Assembly: GCA_937974175.1 (NCBI GenBank)
Contig: CALJIG010000075.1
Coordinates: 62,001-126,000, forward strand
DNA: 64,000 bases
Direction of reading: 5' to 3'
Source of the DNA: an uncultured Ignavibacteria bacterium
Lineage (GTDB): Bacteria > Bacteroidota > Ignavibacteria > Tepidaquicellales > Tepidaquicellaceae
In this document: one piece after another, positions 8,899 to 18,470 of the stretch
Layout of the letters: each line of letters begins with the position of its first letter
Numbering within the stretch: position 1 is the first letter of the stretch
Position numbers and translations under genes: made by a program
Notes under the pieces: generated by a model
The model's input: the letters and a program-made list of their open reading frames with translations, nothing else
What the model was told of the DNA's origin: nothing
Database searches by the model: none

Positions 8899-9666
8899 TT
8901 ATCCCTCTTCTATATCTTCGGGACTTACTTTTTTCTGTGAGAACTTACAAATTAGAATACTAATCTCATAAAGTAAAAACAACGGAACGCCTAAAAGCAT
9001 CTGGCTTGTAACATCGGGGCTTGGAGTAACTATACCTGCTATTAAAAGAATAAGAACGATTGCATGCTTTCTGTACTTGCGCATAAAGCTTGGCTTCAAT
9101 ATTCCTATCTTTGAAAGAAAGAAGGAAATCATAGGAAGCTCGAACACAATTCCGGCCGTAAGCATTACTGAAATTATAAACGAATAATATTCATCAACGG
9201 CAATAATATTTTTAATGATTGCCGAACCGAACTGCGCAAAAAATCCTAACGAAGTCGGCAGCATTACAAAGTACGCAAAAATAATACCTGATATAAAACA
9301 TAAGGAAGAAAAAAATACGATGGATGACACATATTTTTTTTCGCTCGGTTTAAGAGCAGGTTCTATAAACTTCCATATCTGATAAAGAATGTTCGGAATA
9401 CTGAGTATCACACCGCATGTAATAATTACTTCCATGTAGAGTGAGAACTGCCCGAACGGCTTTATGTTCTGTAATTCCAGCGGAGGCACCGTTATTGTTG
9501 CCGGTTTTAGCAGGACAACATTCATTATCCAGTCGATAAAAACAGCAGCGATAATTCCGCCAAGCACAACTCCGATAACTGCTTTAACTATCCGCCATCT
9601 GAGCTCCTCGAGGTGGTCGAGAAAACTCATTCCATCTTCTTCGTGTATATTATTGTCTTCGCTCAA
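8899..9666 (-). CDS. tatC: Sec-independent (twin-arginine) translocase subunit TatC
   Basis: A 255-residue inner-membrane protein with six hydrophobic helices. The N-terminal signature MSFLDHLEELRWR (residues 13-25) is the conserved TatC cytoplasmic segment that reads the twin-arginine signal. It is the receptor core of the Tat pathway for folded proteins. The reading starts at TTG (9666); the ATG at 9630 beginning MSFLDHLEEL is an alternative, though acidic extensions like this one are common. No tatA or tatB lies in the window. It sits 33 bases downstream of glyA on the same strand. Confidence 0.92.
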   Translation of the reverse strand: MSEDNNIHEEDGMSFLDHLEELRWRIVKAVIGVVLGGIIAAVFIDWIMNVVLLKPATITVPPLELQNIKPFGQFSLYMEVIITCGVILSIPNILYQIWKFIEPALKPSEKKYVSSIVFFSSLCFISGIIFAYFVMLPTSLGFFAQFGSAIIKNIIAVDEYYSFIISVMLTAGIVFELPMISFFLSKIGILKPSFMRKYRKHAIVLILLIAGIVTPSPDVTSQMLLGVPLFLLYEISILICKFSQKKVSPEDIEEG

Positions 9667-9699
9667 ACCGCTTAAAAATTTTTCTTTGTTTAGCTTTTA

Positions 9700-10992
9700 T
9701 CAGCTCTTATACAATGGGAATTTTGCAGTCAGCTCTTTTACTGCCTCAGCAACTTCTTTTTTAACGTTCTCATCTTTGTGATTTGAAATCACTTTGTTAA
9801 TCATGTCTGCAATTGTTTCCATATCAGCTTCTTTCATTCCGCGAGTTGTGAGAGCAGGAGTTCCTAATCTTATTCCGCTTGTAATCAAAGGTGACTTATC
9901 ATCAAATGGTACTGCGTTTTTATTACAGGTAATTCCTATTTCATCAAGAGCGTTTTCTGCTGCTTTGCCTGAAAGATTTTTATTCCTTAAATCAATCAGC
10001 ATTAAATGGTTATCTGTTCCGCCTGAAATAACTTTGAAATCATATGATACTAACTTAGCGGCTAATGCCTGTGCATTTTTAATGACCTGTTTACAATATT
10101 CTAAGAACGAATCTTCTAAGTCCTCTTTAAATGCAACTGCCTTTGCTGCAATAACATGCATCAGCGGTCCGCCCTGTACGCCGGGCATTACCATGGAATC
10201 AATAAGCTCACTCATCATTTTCGTTCTGCCTGATTTAGGAGCAACGAGTCCGAAAGGATTTTCATAATCTTTTCCCATCAGAATTATACCGCCTCTTGGT
10301 CCTCTTAATGTTTTATGAGTTGTTGATGCAACTACGTGACAGTGAGGAAGCGGGTCGTTCAATAATTTTTTTGCAATAAGCCCTGCAGGGTGCGCAATAT
10401 CTGCGAAGAGAAATGCGCCTATCTTATCGGCTATCTCTCTGAATTTTTTATAATCAATATTTCTTGAGTAAGCTGATGCGCCGACTGTTATCATCTTAGG
10501 CTTTTCTTTCATTGCCTTTGCTTCAACATCGTTGTAATCAATGTAGCCTGTCTCTGCATCTAAACCGTAGCTTGTGAAATTATAAAGCTGTCCTGAGAAG
10601 TTTACAGGTGAGCCGTGAGTTAAGTGTCCGCCCTGGGAAAGGTCCATGCCCATTACTTTATCGCCGGGCTTTAAGTGGACGAAGTACACAGCCATATTTG
10701 CCTGTGAACCTGAGTGCGGCTGTACGTTTACATACTCTGCACCGAATAATTGTTTTGCTCTGTCTCTTGCTAAGTCCTCAGCTATATCTACAAATTCACA
10801 TCCGCCGTAATATCTTTTTCCGGGATAGCCTTCGGCATATTTATTTGTAAGGACTGAGCCTTGCGCTTCCATAACAGCTTTTGAAACAAAATTTTCAGAG
10901 GCAATCATTTCAAGCTTCTCTGTCTGTCTTTCTGCTTCTTTTTGTATTGTGGAAAAAATTTCCGGATCGTAAGATTGAAGAGATGAGTTCAT
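9700..10992 (-). CDS. glyA: Serine hydroxymethyltransferase
   Basis: A 430-residue PLP enzyme with the full SHMT signature: LIASENFVS-type start, NKYAEGYPGKRYYGGCEFVD near residues 50-69, HPAGLIA, and the PLP-binding Lys K227 in TTHKTLRGPRGG. It interconverts serine and glycine with tetrahydrofolate and feeds the one-carbon pool. The length is usual for the family. It sits between rpiB (88 bases upstream) and tatC, in a housekeeping cluster on the minus strand. No riboswitch-like structure is visible in the upstream gap. Confidence 0.95.
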   Translation of the reverse strand: MNSSLQSYDPEIFSTIQKEAERQTEKLEMIASENFVSKAVMEAQGSVLTNKYAEGYPGKRYYGGCEFVDIAEDLARDRAKQLFGAEYVNVQPHSGSQANMAVYFVHLKPGDKVMGMDLSQGGHLTHGSPVNFSGQLYNFTSYGLDAETGYIDYNDVEAKAMKEKPKMITVGASAYSRNIDYKKFREIADKIGAFLFADIAHPAGLIAKKLLNDPLPHCHVVASTTHKTLRGPRGGIILMGKDYENPFGLVAPKSGRTKMMSELIDSMVMPGVQGGPLMHVIAAKAVAFKEDLEDSFLEYCKQVIKNAQALAAKLVSYDFKVISGGTDNHLMLIDLRNKNLSGKAAENALDEIGITCNKNAVPFDDKSPLITSGIRLGTPALTTRGMKEADMETIADMINKVISNHKDENVKKEVAEAVKELTAKFPLYKS

Positions 10993-11080
10993 AGAATTAT
11001 TCTAATAGATTAAGAATTATAGATAAAGAATTATATATTAAGGCTTATTTGAAAACTTATATTAAGACTTATTTGAAATT

Positions 11081-11521
11081 TTATTTCCCTGTTAGTTCTG
11101 TTATTTTTTCGATGCGTCTTTCATGTCTGCCGCCTTCAAATTCTGTTGTAAGGAAAACATTCAACGCTCTTTCAACCAGATCAAATGCCGTTACATCCTG
11201 TCCGAACGTTACTACGTTTGCATTATTATGCTTTCTTCCCATCTCTGCAGTTTTTTCAGAACATATATTTACCGCTCTTACACCTTTAACTTTATTTGCA
11301 GTAATGTTTACGCCTATTCCGCTTCCGCAAATTAGCACACCAAAATCTGTTTCCTTAGATGCGACTGACTCACCGACTTTAACACTGAAATCAGGATAAT
11401 CAACACTTTCTTCAGAATATGTTCCGAAATCAGTTACTTCGTGCCCCTGTTTTGTAAGAAGCTCTTTTATTCTTTCTTTATAAATAAAACCTCTGTGGTC
11501 TGAGCCGACTGAAATTTTCAT
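11081..11521 (-). CDS. rpiB: Ribose-5-phosphate isomerase B
   Basis: A 146-residue RpiB/LacA family isomerase. The start MKISVGSDHRGF carries the conserved D8-H9 pair, and the active-site Cys is C65 in LICGSGIGVNITANK. Later, CSEKTAEMGRKHNNANV supplies the phosphate-binding segment. It interconverts ribose 5-phosphate and ribulose 5-phosphate in the non-oxidative pentose phosphate pathway. The Cys in place of Thr favours RpiB over the galactose-6-phosphate LacA type. It follows the outer membrane barrel gene by 18 bases. Confidence 0.93.
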   Translation of the reverse strand: MKISVGSDHRGFIYKERIKELLTKQGHEVTDFGTYSEESVDYPDFSVKVGESVASKETDFGVLICGSGIGVNITANKVKGVRAVNICSEKTAEMGRKHNNANVVTFGQDVTAFDLVERALNVFLTTEFEGGRHERRIEKITELTGK

Positions 11522-11539
11522 AGTATTGTTATAGATTTT

Positions 11540-12796
11540 TTATCTGTCTTCATCTTTAGGTCTTACAAACCAAAGCTCGCCAAAGTTTAGTCCAGCGGTA
11601 AGCTTTATCATATCATCTTTTATTAAGCCGTTTTCTGTTTTACCTCTTGTTGAAACGCTGATACCGAAATCCAATGAGTTAAACTTGCTGATAGGAATAC
11701 CGATACCGGCATTAATTCCTATTCTGTTAATAGATTCACCGTTAACTGTATAGTAAGATGTTTCATAAAATCCGCCAAATCTGTATGAGAGTTTATCCCA
11801 TGTCTTATCTGTATTTTCTATAGGCTGAATTTCAACACCGGCGCCTATTCTCATTGCTGACTGGTAGTTCGGCTGAACTACACCGTAAGAAAGAAAATTG
11901 CTCCAGTTCTGCATCAGCAAATCCGAAGAAAGTAAATATCTGTTCCCGATTTTTTTTGTAATACCAAAACCTATTCTTGCAGGAATATCGATATCTCCCT
12001 TCTCTATAGATACGGTATCAGTTGATATACTGGATGTATAAATTCCGTCTAACTTCGATTTTAAAGTGAGAGGTGATTCATATAAAAATCCAATAGTAAA
12101 CTCATTGCTCTTTTTTAATTTGAACAGCTTATCTAATTCAACAATTGCTCCGCCTTTGAAGTATGTTCCTGTGTAATCGTATTCTCTTAAAATTCTTGTA
12201 GGTGTAAAGCCTGATGATGAAGTGAATTCAACAAGCTTCAAATCTTTTATATCTCCGAATGCATAATTAAAATCCGCTCCTAAGTTTATGCTTTTCAAAA
12301 GTGTGTAACTCATTCCGATATTAATTCTGGATACACCGCCTCTGCCTGCATAAGTTTGCTTAACGGTCTCTCCCAGTGAGCTTGAGTTATTTATAATTTT
12401 ATAATTGATAAGCGAGTAAGGATTGAATCCTAATGCCAGTGACCAGCCCTGCTCCTGACTGATTGGAATACCGATATTGATTCCGAATGCGTTTCCGTTG
12501 GATGAGCTGACTGATGTTACTCCATTGGAAGATTTCAGAAAATTATAGTTGAACAATACAGAAAAACTTGTATAAGGAATTTTTGATAATGCTGCAGGGT
12601 TCAGATTGTTTATATAATTTCCTGTGAGAGAAATTCCCTGTATTCCCATACTTGTAGTTCTTATTGCTGTGCTGTAATTAAGGTCGCCTATTCCGAATAT
12701 AGTGTAAGGAGAGCCGGTAGGAAAATCATCCTGAGCAAATACGCCTGATACAAAAATCAGAGGGAAAACTAATATTAAAATTATTTTTTTTAGCAT
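11540..12796 (-). CDS. Outer membrane beta-barrel protein, FadL-like, uncharacterised
   Basis: A 418-residue exported protein with a signal peptide ending near GVFAQD. The mature part shows alternating hydrophobic and polar strands with aromatic girdles throughout. The start region GSPYTIFGIGDL, with NLNPAALSKIPYTSF, is like uncharacterised Bacteroidota outer-membrane proteins related to FadL/PorV-type barrels. There is no OmpA domain. It lies between a DUF4270-type lipoprotein and rpiB in the same direction with small gaps. The function is unknown; transport or T9SS-related roles are possible by fold only. Confidence 0.7.
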   Translation of the reverse strand: MLKKIILILVFPLIFVSGVFAQDDFPTGSPYTIFGIGDLNYSTAIRTTSMGIQGISLTGNYINNLNPAALSKIPYTSFSVLFNYNFLKSSNGVTSVSSSNGNAFGINIGIPISQEQGWSLALGFNPYSLINYKIINNSSSLGETVKQTYAGRGGVSRINIGMSYTLLKSINLGADFNYAFGDIKDLKLVEFTSSSGFTPTRILREYDYTGTYFKGGAIVELDKLFKLKKSNEFTIGFLYESPLTLKSKLDGIYTSSISTDTVSIEKGDIDIPARIGFGITKKIGNRYLLSSDLLMQNWSNFLSYGVVQPNYQSAMRIGAGVEIQPIENTDKTWDKLSYRFGGFYETSYYTVNGESINRIGINAGIGIPISKFNSLDFGISVSTRGKTENGLIKDDMIKLTAGLNFGELWFVRPKDEDR

Positions 12797-12845
12797 TTTA
12801 AACTTTTATGTGTAGTGCTTTATTTTTCGTTGTACTGTTATGTTT

Positions 12846-14051
12846 TTAATACTCTCTTAAAGAATACCGAACTCTTAGTTTAGGACGTTTAGATACATCC
12901 GGATTATCTGAATTATAGAATATAAAATTATCAAGATTTTGGATTTCTGACGGGCATCTCATAGATAATCCGTAGTTAGGGCTTACGCCTGAATTCCATC
13001 TCTGCACAATCTGATTTATTCTCACCTGATAAGTAATCGAATCAAGCCGTGTAAGGAAGAATGCTTCATCGTTAGTAGCTTTCGTAGAGCTGTCCGTTAC
13101 CATATCTACCTTAATCTGATTGTTTGTGCCTGATGTAATATATGATAACGCAGTATTAAGCGTTACCTGTAAATATGCTTCGTTGATAATTACATTTGTA
13201 GGAAGATTCGGAAAACCGAACTTAAGAATATTTCTGAAGCTTACGCCGTTCTGCACAAGAAAATACTGTGAAGAAGGAATTACACTAAGAGGAGCATTGC
13301 TTATTGAAACCGAACTTGGAAATCTCAACACAACTGTATCTAAAGAAGTTTTTGTTTGTATTATTAATGTAATATATGGTCTTAATGAATCGGCGGTGTT
13401 TTCGGAACAGAATCCTTTTATAGTTGTTGAGCCAGTATTAGGAACCAATGCCAGACCATAATTTTTCTGTGCATAATTAGTATCTGCTGAATATTTAAGC
13501 CAGTCTGTCATTGTCTGATTATCAATAGGAATATTTATTGCCGAGTAATCAGTCGGATTGCCGGAATAACTTCCAAGCGATGTTGTTCCTATATCGGATG
13601 ATGCAACGGAATCGTTTGTAACTGAAAGCAGATTCAACGCTCTGTTCACTTTGTAAATATTGAAAGCAACTGTTCCCGTTGTATCTTTAAAAGCATACTT
13701 CGAATATTTTAATCTGAGAGAAGCTGATACAACATTAGCTCCGCTGCCATAGGAAGTCGTTATTCCCTGATATTGAAGCAGCGTTTTTGCTGTGTAAAGA
13801 TTTCCGTTTGAAATATAATTTCCGATAAGCATGTTTCCTGAGCCGTTATCGTTTATATATTTACGGAAATTGCTGCTTGTAATAATTGTTGTATCTAAAA
13901 TTTTTGAGCCGGCAGTATCGTTAGGATTTATAAATGTAAGCCCTAAGTCATTCGGATTGTTTTCACATCCGGCAAGAACCAGAATCATCAACGAGAATAC
14001 GAATAAGGGGAAGTAAGAAACTTTGAATATTATCTTTTTTAACAATGTCAT
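12846..14051 (-). CDS. DUF4270-like surface lipoprotein
   Basis: A 401-residue lipoprotein with lipobox LVLAGC (Cys about 28) followed by ENNPNDLGLTF, which matches the N-terminus of Bacteroidota DUF4270 proteins (C-x-DP-x-LG). The following segments LDTTIITSS, NMLIGNYISNGNLYTAKTLLQY and a C-terminal RPKLRVRYS fit that family or a DNRLRE-like fold. In Bacteroidota, DUF4270 genes are often found beside glycogen synthase, as here (glgA begins 2.2 kb upstream). It is probably outer-membrane attached. The function is unknown. Confidence 0.7.
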   Translation of the reverse strand: MTLLKKIIFKVSYFPLFVFSLMILVLAGCENNPNDLGLTFINPNDTAGSKILDTTIITSSNFRKYINDNGSGNMLIGNYISNGNLYTAKTLLQYQGITTSYGSGANVVSASLRLKYSKYAFKDTTGTVAFNIYKVNRALNLLSVTNDSVASSDIGTTSLGSYSGNPTDYSAINIPIDNQTMTDWLKYSADTNYAQKNYGLALVPNTGSTTIKGFCSENTADSLRPYITLIIQTKTSLDTVVLRFPSSVSISNAPLSVIPSSQYFLVQNGVSFRNILKFGFPNLPTNVIINEAYLQVTLNTALSYITSGTNNQIKVDMVTDSSTKATNDEAFFLTRLDSITYQVRINQIVQRWNSGVSPNYGLSMRCPSEIQNLDNFIFYNSDNPDVSKRPKLRVRYSLREY

Positions 14052-14060
14052 TCAGAGCAA

Positions 14061-14630
14061 TTAGTTTGGTAAATTATTTATGTGATTTGATGCATCAAGT
14101 AAATCCGCAGCAATGAAGTCTAACTGAATATTTTCATCGAGGCATTTCTGCAAATCCCTCGCTCCATAGCCCGTAAGAACCAGTATTTTTTTTAAGCCTG
14201 CATTTTGCGCAGTCTTCATATCTGTATAAGTATCGCCAATAAAAAAAGAACTATTCAAATCTATTGAATGTTCTTCCCGCGCTTTAAGAACCATGCCGAT
14301 TCGCGGCTTTCTTAAATCGCTTTCAATTTTGTATTCCTCTATTGTGCCTTCAGTATGGTAAGGCGAGTAATATATGCCGTCAATCAACGGAGTTATTTTG
14401 TTTGTAATGCCGAGCAATTTTTCATGAATTAATTTTAAATCTTCTTCTGTAAAAAATCCTCTGGCTATCCCCGATTGATTTGTAATAATTATGTTTTTAA
14501 AACCTTTGTTCTTTAATATCTGTAAAGCTTCTATTGCATACGGAAAAACATTCAGGTCATCAGCGTGCTTCAGGTAATCTACTTCTTCGTTTATCGTTCC
14601 GTCTCTATCGATAAAAACTGCTTTGTTCAT
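14061..14630 (-). CDS. HAD phosphatase, GmhB/histidinol-phosphatase-like, without zinc cysteines
   Basis: A 189-residue HAD hydrolase with the GmhB signature: nucleophile D8 and acid D10 in VFIDRDGTINEEVDYL, ITNQSGIARGFF (motif II), RKPRIGM, and GDTYTDMKTA (motif IV). GmhB removes the 7-phosphate of heptose bisphosphate for LPS core synthesis. Typical GmhB has a zinc site of Cys and His in the loop before RKP. Here the loop reads YYSPYHTEG and then YKIESDLRKP, so the cysteines are gone. It may be a zinc-free GmhB, or a related sugar or histidinol phosphatase. It starts the minus-strand cluster downstream of glgA. Confidence 0.8.
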   Translation of the reverse strand: MNKAVFIDRDGTINEEVDYLKHADDLNVFPYAIEALQILKNKGFKNIIITNQSGIARGFFTEEDLKLIHEKLLGITNKITPLIDGIYYSPYHTEGTIEEYKIESDLRKPRIGMVLKAREEHSIDLNSSFFIGDTYTDMKTAQNAGLKKILVLTGYGARDLQKCLDENIQLDFIAADLLDASNHINNLPN

Positions 14631-14637
14631 GCTGTCC

Positions 14638-14813
14638 GTCGTTGTTTGTTAATCGTTATTCGTATTTCGAATTCTATTGAATATTATACTGCGAAAATCC
14701 AATTACGTTCCGCTATTTCGTTATTAGTTGTTGGTTAATCGTTGTTCGTTAAATAGTTAATCATGTGGTATTATTCAATTACGAATAACAATTAACGAAA
14801 CACGAATAACGAC
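14638..14813. repeat. Imperfect inverted repeat between glgA and the GmhB-like gene
   Basis: The region near 14638-14673 (GTCGTTGTTTGTTAATCG and on) is mirrored by 14777-14813 (ending ACACGAATAACGAC). A third similar unit, TTAATCGTTGTTCGTTAA, lies between them around 14735-14752. The arms match imperfectly but over more than 30 bases. This AT-rich element fills the 189-base gap and holds no ORF. Confidence 0.55.
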
Positions 14814-14819
14814 CAAAAG

Positions 14820-16286
14820 TTAAACCAATGCCTTATACAGCGATGTATATTTCTTCGCAGAAACTTTCCAGCTGAAATCAAGAGACATACCGTTACGCAA
14901 AATCTTATTCCATTTATCTTTATCTTCGTAAATCTTTATAGCAGTCTTTATCACTTCTAAAAATTCTTTTCCGCTGTATTTATTGAATAAAAATCCGTTG
15001 CCGCCCGGCTTTTTGTAATCTACAATAGTATCTGCAAGTCCGCCTGTATTTCTTACAACAGGAACTGTTCCGTATCTTAAGCTGTACATCTGGTTCAGTC
15101 CGCACGGTTCATATTTAGAAGGCATAAGGAACATATCTGCGCCTGCCTCTATTTTATGCGCTAGCACTTCATCAAAGCCGATTACAATTGCAAGCTTATC
15201 TTTGTATTTCTTTTCAATTGCTTTAAGGAATTTCTGATATTTTTCATCACCCTGTCCTAAAATAATCATGTGAACTTTTTCCTTCATTAAGGCCGGAAGT
15301 ATTTCTTCAATCAAATCGAAACCTTTCTGGTCAACAAGTCTGGATATTACTCCGATTAACGGAGTTTCCTCGTCATATTCAATTTTGAACTGTGAGAGAA
15401 GCTCGCGTTTGTTTTCCCACTTTAAAGGAATTTCCTGTGATGTAAATCTGTATTCAATTTGTTTATCAACTTCAGGATTCCAAACTGAGTAATCTATTCC
15501 GTTTAAAATACCTGAAAGATCTTTTTTTCTTTTTTCGAGAATATCTTCAAGTCCGCACGAGTATTCCTTATCGGTTCTTATTTCCTCTGCATATTTTTCA
15601 CTTACGGTTGTAATTTTATCTGCGTAAGCCAGGGCAGCCTTCATATAGCTGAATTTGCCGTGATGATTAGCCGCTTCAAAAACTTCAGGAGGAAGACCTG
15701 TTTTATCGAACGAAGCCTTCGGGAAATTTCCCTGATATGCCAGATTGTGAATAGTGAAAACCGTTTTAATATCTCTTATGTAAGGATGGTCTTTATAAAC
15801 TGTTTTGATGAAGGCAGGGATAAGACCTGTCTGCCAGTCATTACAGTGAATTACATCGGGTTTCCATTGAAGGATTTCGAGAATTTCCAGAACGGCTTTA
15901 CAGAAAAAGAGATAACGTTCATCGTTATTATTAAAATCCTGTTTTGTTTTTATGTTCTGGTATATGCCTTTATTCTTGAAAAAATCGAGGTTTTCAAGAA
16001 GATATATCTGAGCTTTAGTATTTTTACCGTGAATAAAAGAAGATTTTATGCTGAACTTCGATTCAGTATTGTTCATCTTCATGGTCAAATCTTTCAATCT
16101 CTTGATCTCATGAATCTGCAGTCTTCTTTCATCCAGCTGGCCGTACTTAGGGCTTACAATTCTTACTTCATTTCCTAAGGAATTAAGAGCTTGCGGTAAG
16201 GAATTTGAAACATCAGCAAGTCCTCCCGTTTTTGAGTACGGAAACACTTCACTTGTTACAAAAAGTACATTATAGCCTTTTGCCAT
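14820..16286 (-). CDS. glgA: Glycogen (starch) synthase
   Basis: A 488-residue GT5 glycosyltransferase. The N-terminal ADP-glucose motif is K19-TGGLADV in FVTSEVFPYSKTGGL; HCNDWQTGLIP and FTIHNLAYQGNFP follow. The C-terminal Rossmann domain has GVISRLVDQKGFDL and the catalytic-region EPCGLNQMYSLRYG, then TGGLADTI. It adds glucose from ADP-glucose to a growing alpha-1,4-glucan in the cytoplasm. The length is typical. No other glycogen gene is in the window; the neighbour relationship to a DUF4270-like lipoprotein gene recalls the arrangement in other Bacteroidota. Confidence 0.93.
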   Translation of the reverse strand: MAKGYNVLFVTSEVFPYSKTGGLADVSNSLPQALNSLGNEVRIVSPKYGQLDERRLQIHEIKRLKDLTMKMNNTESKFSIKSSFIHGKNTKAQIYLLENLDFFKNKGIYQNIKTKQDFNNNDERYLFFCKAVLEILEILQWKPDVIHCNDWQTGLIPAFIKTVYKDHPYIRDIKTVFTIHNLAYQGNFPKASFDKTGLPPEVFEAANHHGKFSYMKAALAYADKITTVSEKYAEEIRTDKEYSCGLEDILEKRKKDLSGILNGIDYSVWNPEVDKQIEYRFTSQEIPLKWENKRELLSQFKIEYDEETPLIGVISRLVDQKGFDLIEEILPALMKEKVHMIILGQGDEKYQKFLKAIEKKYKDKLAIVIGFDEVLAHKIEAGADMFLMPSKYEPCGLNQMYSLRYGTVPVVRNTGGLADTIVDYKKPGGNGFLFNKYSGKEFLEVIKTAIKIYEDKDKWNKILRNGMSLDFSWKVSAKKYTSLYKALV

Positions 16287-16519
16287 TAAAGAATAGTTTT
16301 TTTAGAAATTACTCTTATTTTTTATGATTTTCAATGAAGAAAGGGGTATTTATATTTAAGATTTAAGAGGGAAGATTTAAGAATTACCCGGGTTTGTATG
16401 CAAAATTAAATGTAGTTACATCTTAAATCCTATATCATAATTCTCAAATCCGAAATAATTTCATTCTGTTTTTTTTGCTCTGATTTTTATACTTTATTGA
16501 CAATCAATCCCAACAAAAA

Positions 16520-18271
16520 ATGAATCTACAAGTAAAAACTAAATTACAATTTCTTATACCGGTATTTCTTCTGTTATTTATCAGTACAGTTAACGCACAG
16601 TGGAGCGCAGACCCGAATATAAATACTCCTGTAGGCGTTGCAGCAGGCGAGCAGGTTTTACCGAAGATTGCAGCTCTGCCCGATGGCGGATGCTATATTT
16701 CATGGTTCGATAGCAGAAGCGGAAGCTATGGAGTTTATGTTCAAAGATTAAATGCTCTCGGTGTTCCGCAGTTTACAGCTAACGGACTTCTTGTAAGCAG
16801 TAACCCGCAGAATACTTCTCTTGTTGATTACGATATGATAGCCGATGACAGCAGCAACTGCATCATTGCATTCACAGATACAAGAGGCGGCGGACAAATT
16901 AACCCTTACATCTATAAAATTTCTCCTGCAGGAACTTTTGTATGGGGAGCAAACGGAATTTCTCTCAACAGCCAGACTACTATATATCAGGCGAATCCTA
17001 AATTAGCAAAGTGCACCGATAACAGTATCTGGGTTACATGGATATATACTTCAACACCAAGAGTTGCAAAATATCAGAGAATCGGTCCCGGCGGTGTAAA
17101 ACAATTTGCAGCAGACGGTCTTTCTATCTCAGGAACAGGCGCAGAAATAATAGATTTCCCCAATGTAATAGGTTCAGATAACGGAAGCGTTATTATGATG
17201 TTCATAGGGTATACAGGAAGCTTTATAAGTCCTGCTAATTATAGAATCTATACTCAGAAATTTTCTTCCACAGGAACTTCATTATGGCACCCGACATACG
17301 ATACAGTTTATGCATTAGGCAACGGCTCAGGATTTAACCCGCCGTTCATTTATTCAGATGGAAACAACGGAGCATTATATTGCTGGAACGATTCAAGACC
17401 CGGAACCAGTTCTACCTCTTATGTACAAAGATTTAATTCAGCCGGCACAAGACTTTTCCCATTGAATGGAAGCGCAGGGAACACAACACCCGGCATGATA
17501 AGAAATACAGCGCAGGCTTGCTTTAATACTACAACAGGAGAAACATTTTTATTCTGGAAAGAAGCCAACAGCGGGCAGACACAATTTTCACTGGTAGGTC
17601 AGAGATTTAATGCAGCAGGCGAGAGACAATGGACTGATGCAGGGCTTACAGTTATTCCAATGGGTCCCGGTTCATTTACAACTTTAGCAACTCAGGCTGT
17701 AGATACAAATGGAATCCTTTATATTAACGATGCAGTATTCGGCGGCACAGATAATATTATCAAAGCAGCTAAGTTCAACAGGAACGGAACAATTGCCTGG
17801 AACAGCGGAGCGCTTAAAATAATAAGCCCTACTACAGGCGCAAAATCAAGAATAGATGCAAGAATAAATGTGAATAAGATGAGCATTGTTGTATGGTCAG
17901 ATTCAAGAAACGGAAGCCCTGATATTTATGCTCAGAATATAAATAATAACGGAACACTCGGCGGGCCATCAGGTGTACACCAGATATCAACTGAAGCTCC
18001 TGATGCTTTTGCATTAAAACAAAATTATCCGAATCCGTTCAACCCAACAACAAACATTGTTTACAGTCTAAAGGCAAATTCAATTGTTACGTTGAAAGTA
18101 TTTAATATGCTGGGTAAAGAAGTTTCATCAATGAATTTCGGAACGCAATCAGCAGGAAGCTATTCATATACTCTCGATGCAGGAAAATTAAATCTTTCCA
18201 GCGGAATATATTATTATTCAATACAGGCAGGCGATTTTAAAGATACAAAGAAAATGATGTTAGTGAAGTAA
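16520..18271 (+). CDS. Secreted beta-propeller-like protein with T9SS sorting domain
   Basis: A 583-residue exported protein. Residues 1-27 are a signal peptide ending VNAQW. The body consists of repeated blades with W-x-D-x-R motifs (ISWFDSRSGSYGVYVQRL, CWNDSRPG, VVWSDSRNGSPDIYAQ), suggesting a beta-propeller. The last 85 residues are a type A T9SS sorting domain opening QNYPNPFNPTT (about 501-511) and ending DTKKMMLVK. It should be exported by T9SS and attached to the surface or released. No enzyme motif is visible, so binding or adhesion is the likely role. Confidence 0.88.
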   Translation: MNLQVKTKLQFLIPVFLLLFISTVNAQWSADPNINTPVGVAAGEQVLPKIAALPDGGCYISWFDSRSGSYGVYVQRLNALGVPQFTANGLLVSSNPQNTSLVDYDMIADDSSNCIIAFTDTRGGGQINPYIYKISPAGTFVWGANGISLNSQTTIYQANPKLAKCTDNSIWVTWIYTSTPRVAKYQRIGPGGVKQFAADGLSISGTGAEIIDFPNVIGSDNGSVIMMFIGYTGSFISPANYRIYTQKFSSTGTSLWHPTYDTVYALGNGSGFNPPFIYSDGNNGALYCWNDSRPGTSSTSYVQRFNSAGTRLFPLNGSAGNTTPGMIRNTAQACFNTTTGETFLFWKEANSGQTQFSLVGQRFNAAGERQWTDAGLTVIPMGPGSFTTLATQAVDTNGILYINDAVFGGTDNIIKAAKFNRNGTIAWNSGALKIISPTTGAKSRIDARINVNKMSIVVWSDSRNGSPDIYAQNINNNGTLGGPSGVHQISTEAPDAFALKQNYPNPFNPTTNIVYSLKANSIVTLKVFNMLGKEVSSMNFGTQSAGSYSYTLDAGKLNLSSGIYYYSIQAGDFKDTKKMMLVK

Positions 18272-18292
18272 GAGTTATTAAGCTATGAATTG

Positions 18293-18408
18293 CCACGGCT
18301 TTCAAGCCGTGGTTATTAATAATATATAAGTTCTGCCTTTTAAGGCAAGCATTATTGCCCTAAAGGGCTTCTGGTTTGTTTCTATTGTCCACGGCTTAAA
18401 AGCCGTGG
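18293..18408. repeat. Cluster of four short perfect palindromes
   Basis: Four stem-loops lie between the T9SS cargo stop and the yciO-like start: CCACGGCTTTCAAGCCGTGG (18293-18312), TGCCTTTTAAGGCA (18334-18347), GCCCTAAAGGGC (18357-18368) and CCACGGCTTAAAAGCCGTGG (18389-18408). The two outer ones are near-identical 8-bp stems, so the whole unit is itself an inverted repeat. This resembles REP-like elements mobilised by Y1 (RAYT) transposases; no such transposase is in the window. It may also end transcription of the upstream gene, but no T-run follows. Confidence 0.9.
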
Positions 18409-18470
18409 CAATATAATTTATTACTGTTCTGATATTATGAACAATGAACGACTGATAATTTAAACTGAAT

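Noticed and set aside
9794..10267. 157-residue plus-strand ORF
   Set aside because: Lies wholly antisense within glyA, which is unmistakable; the translation has no recognisable domain.
15660..16178. 172-residue plus-strand ORF
   Set aside because: Antisense to glgA, with no family features; glgA is well supported.
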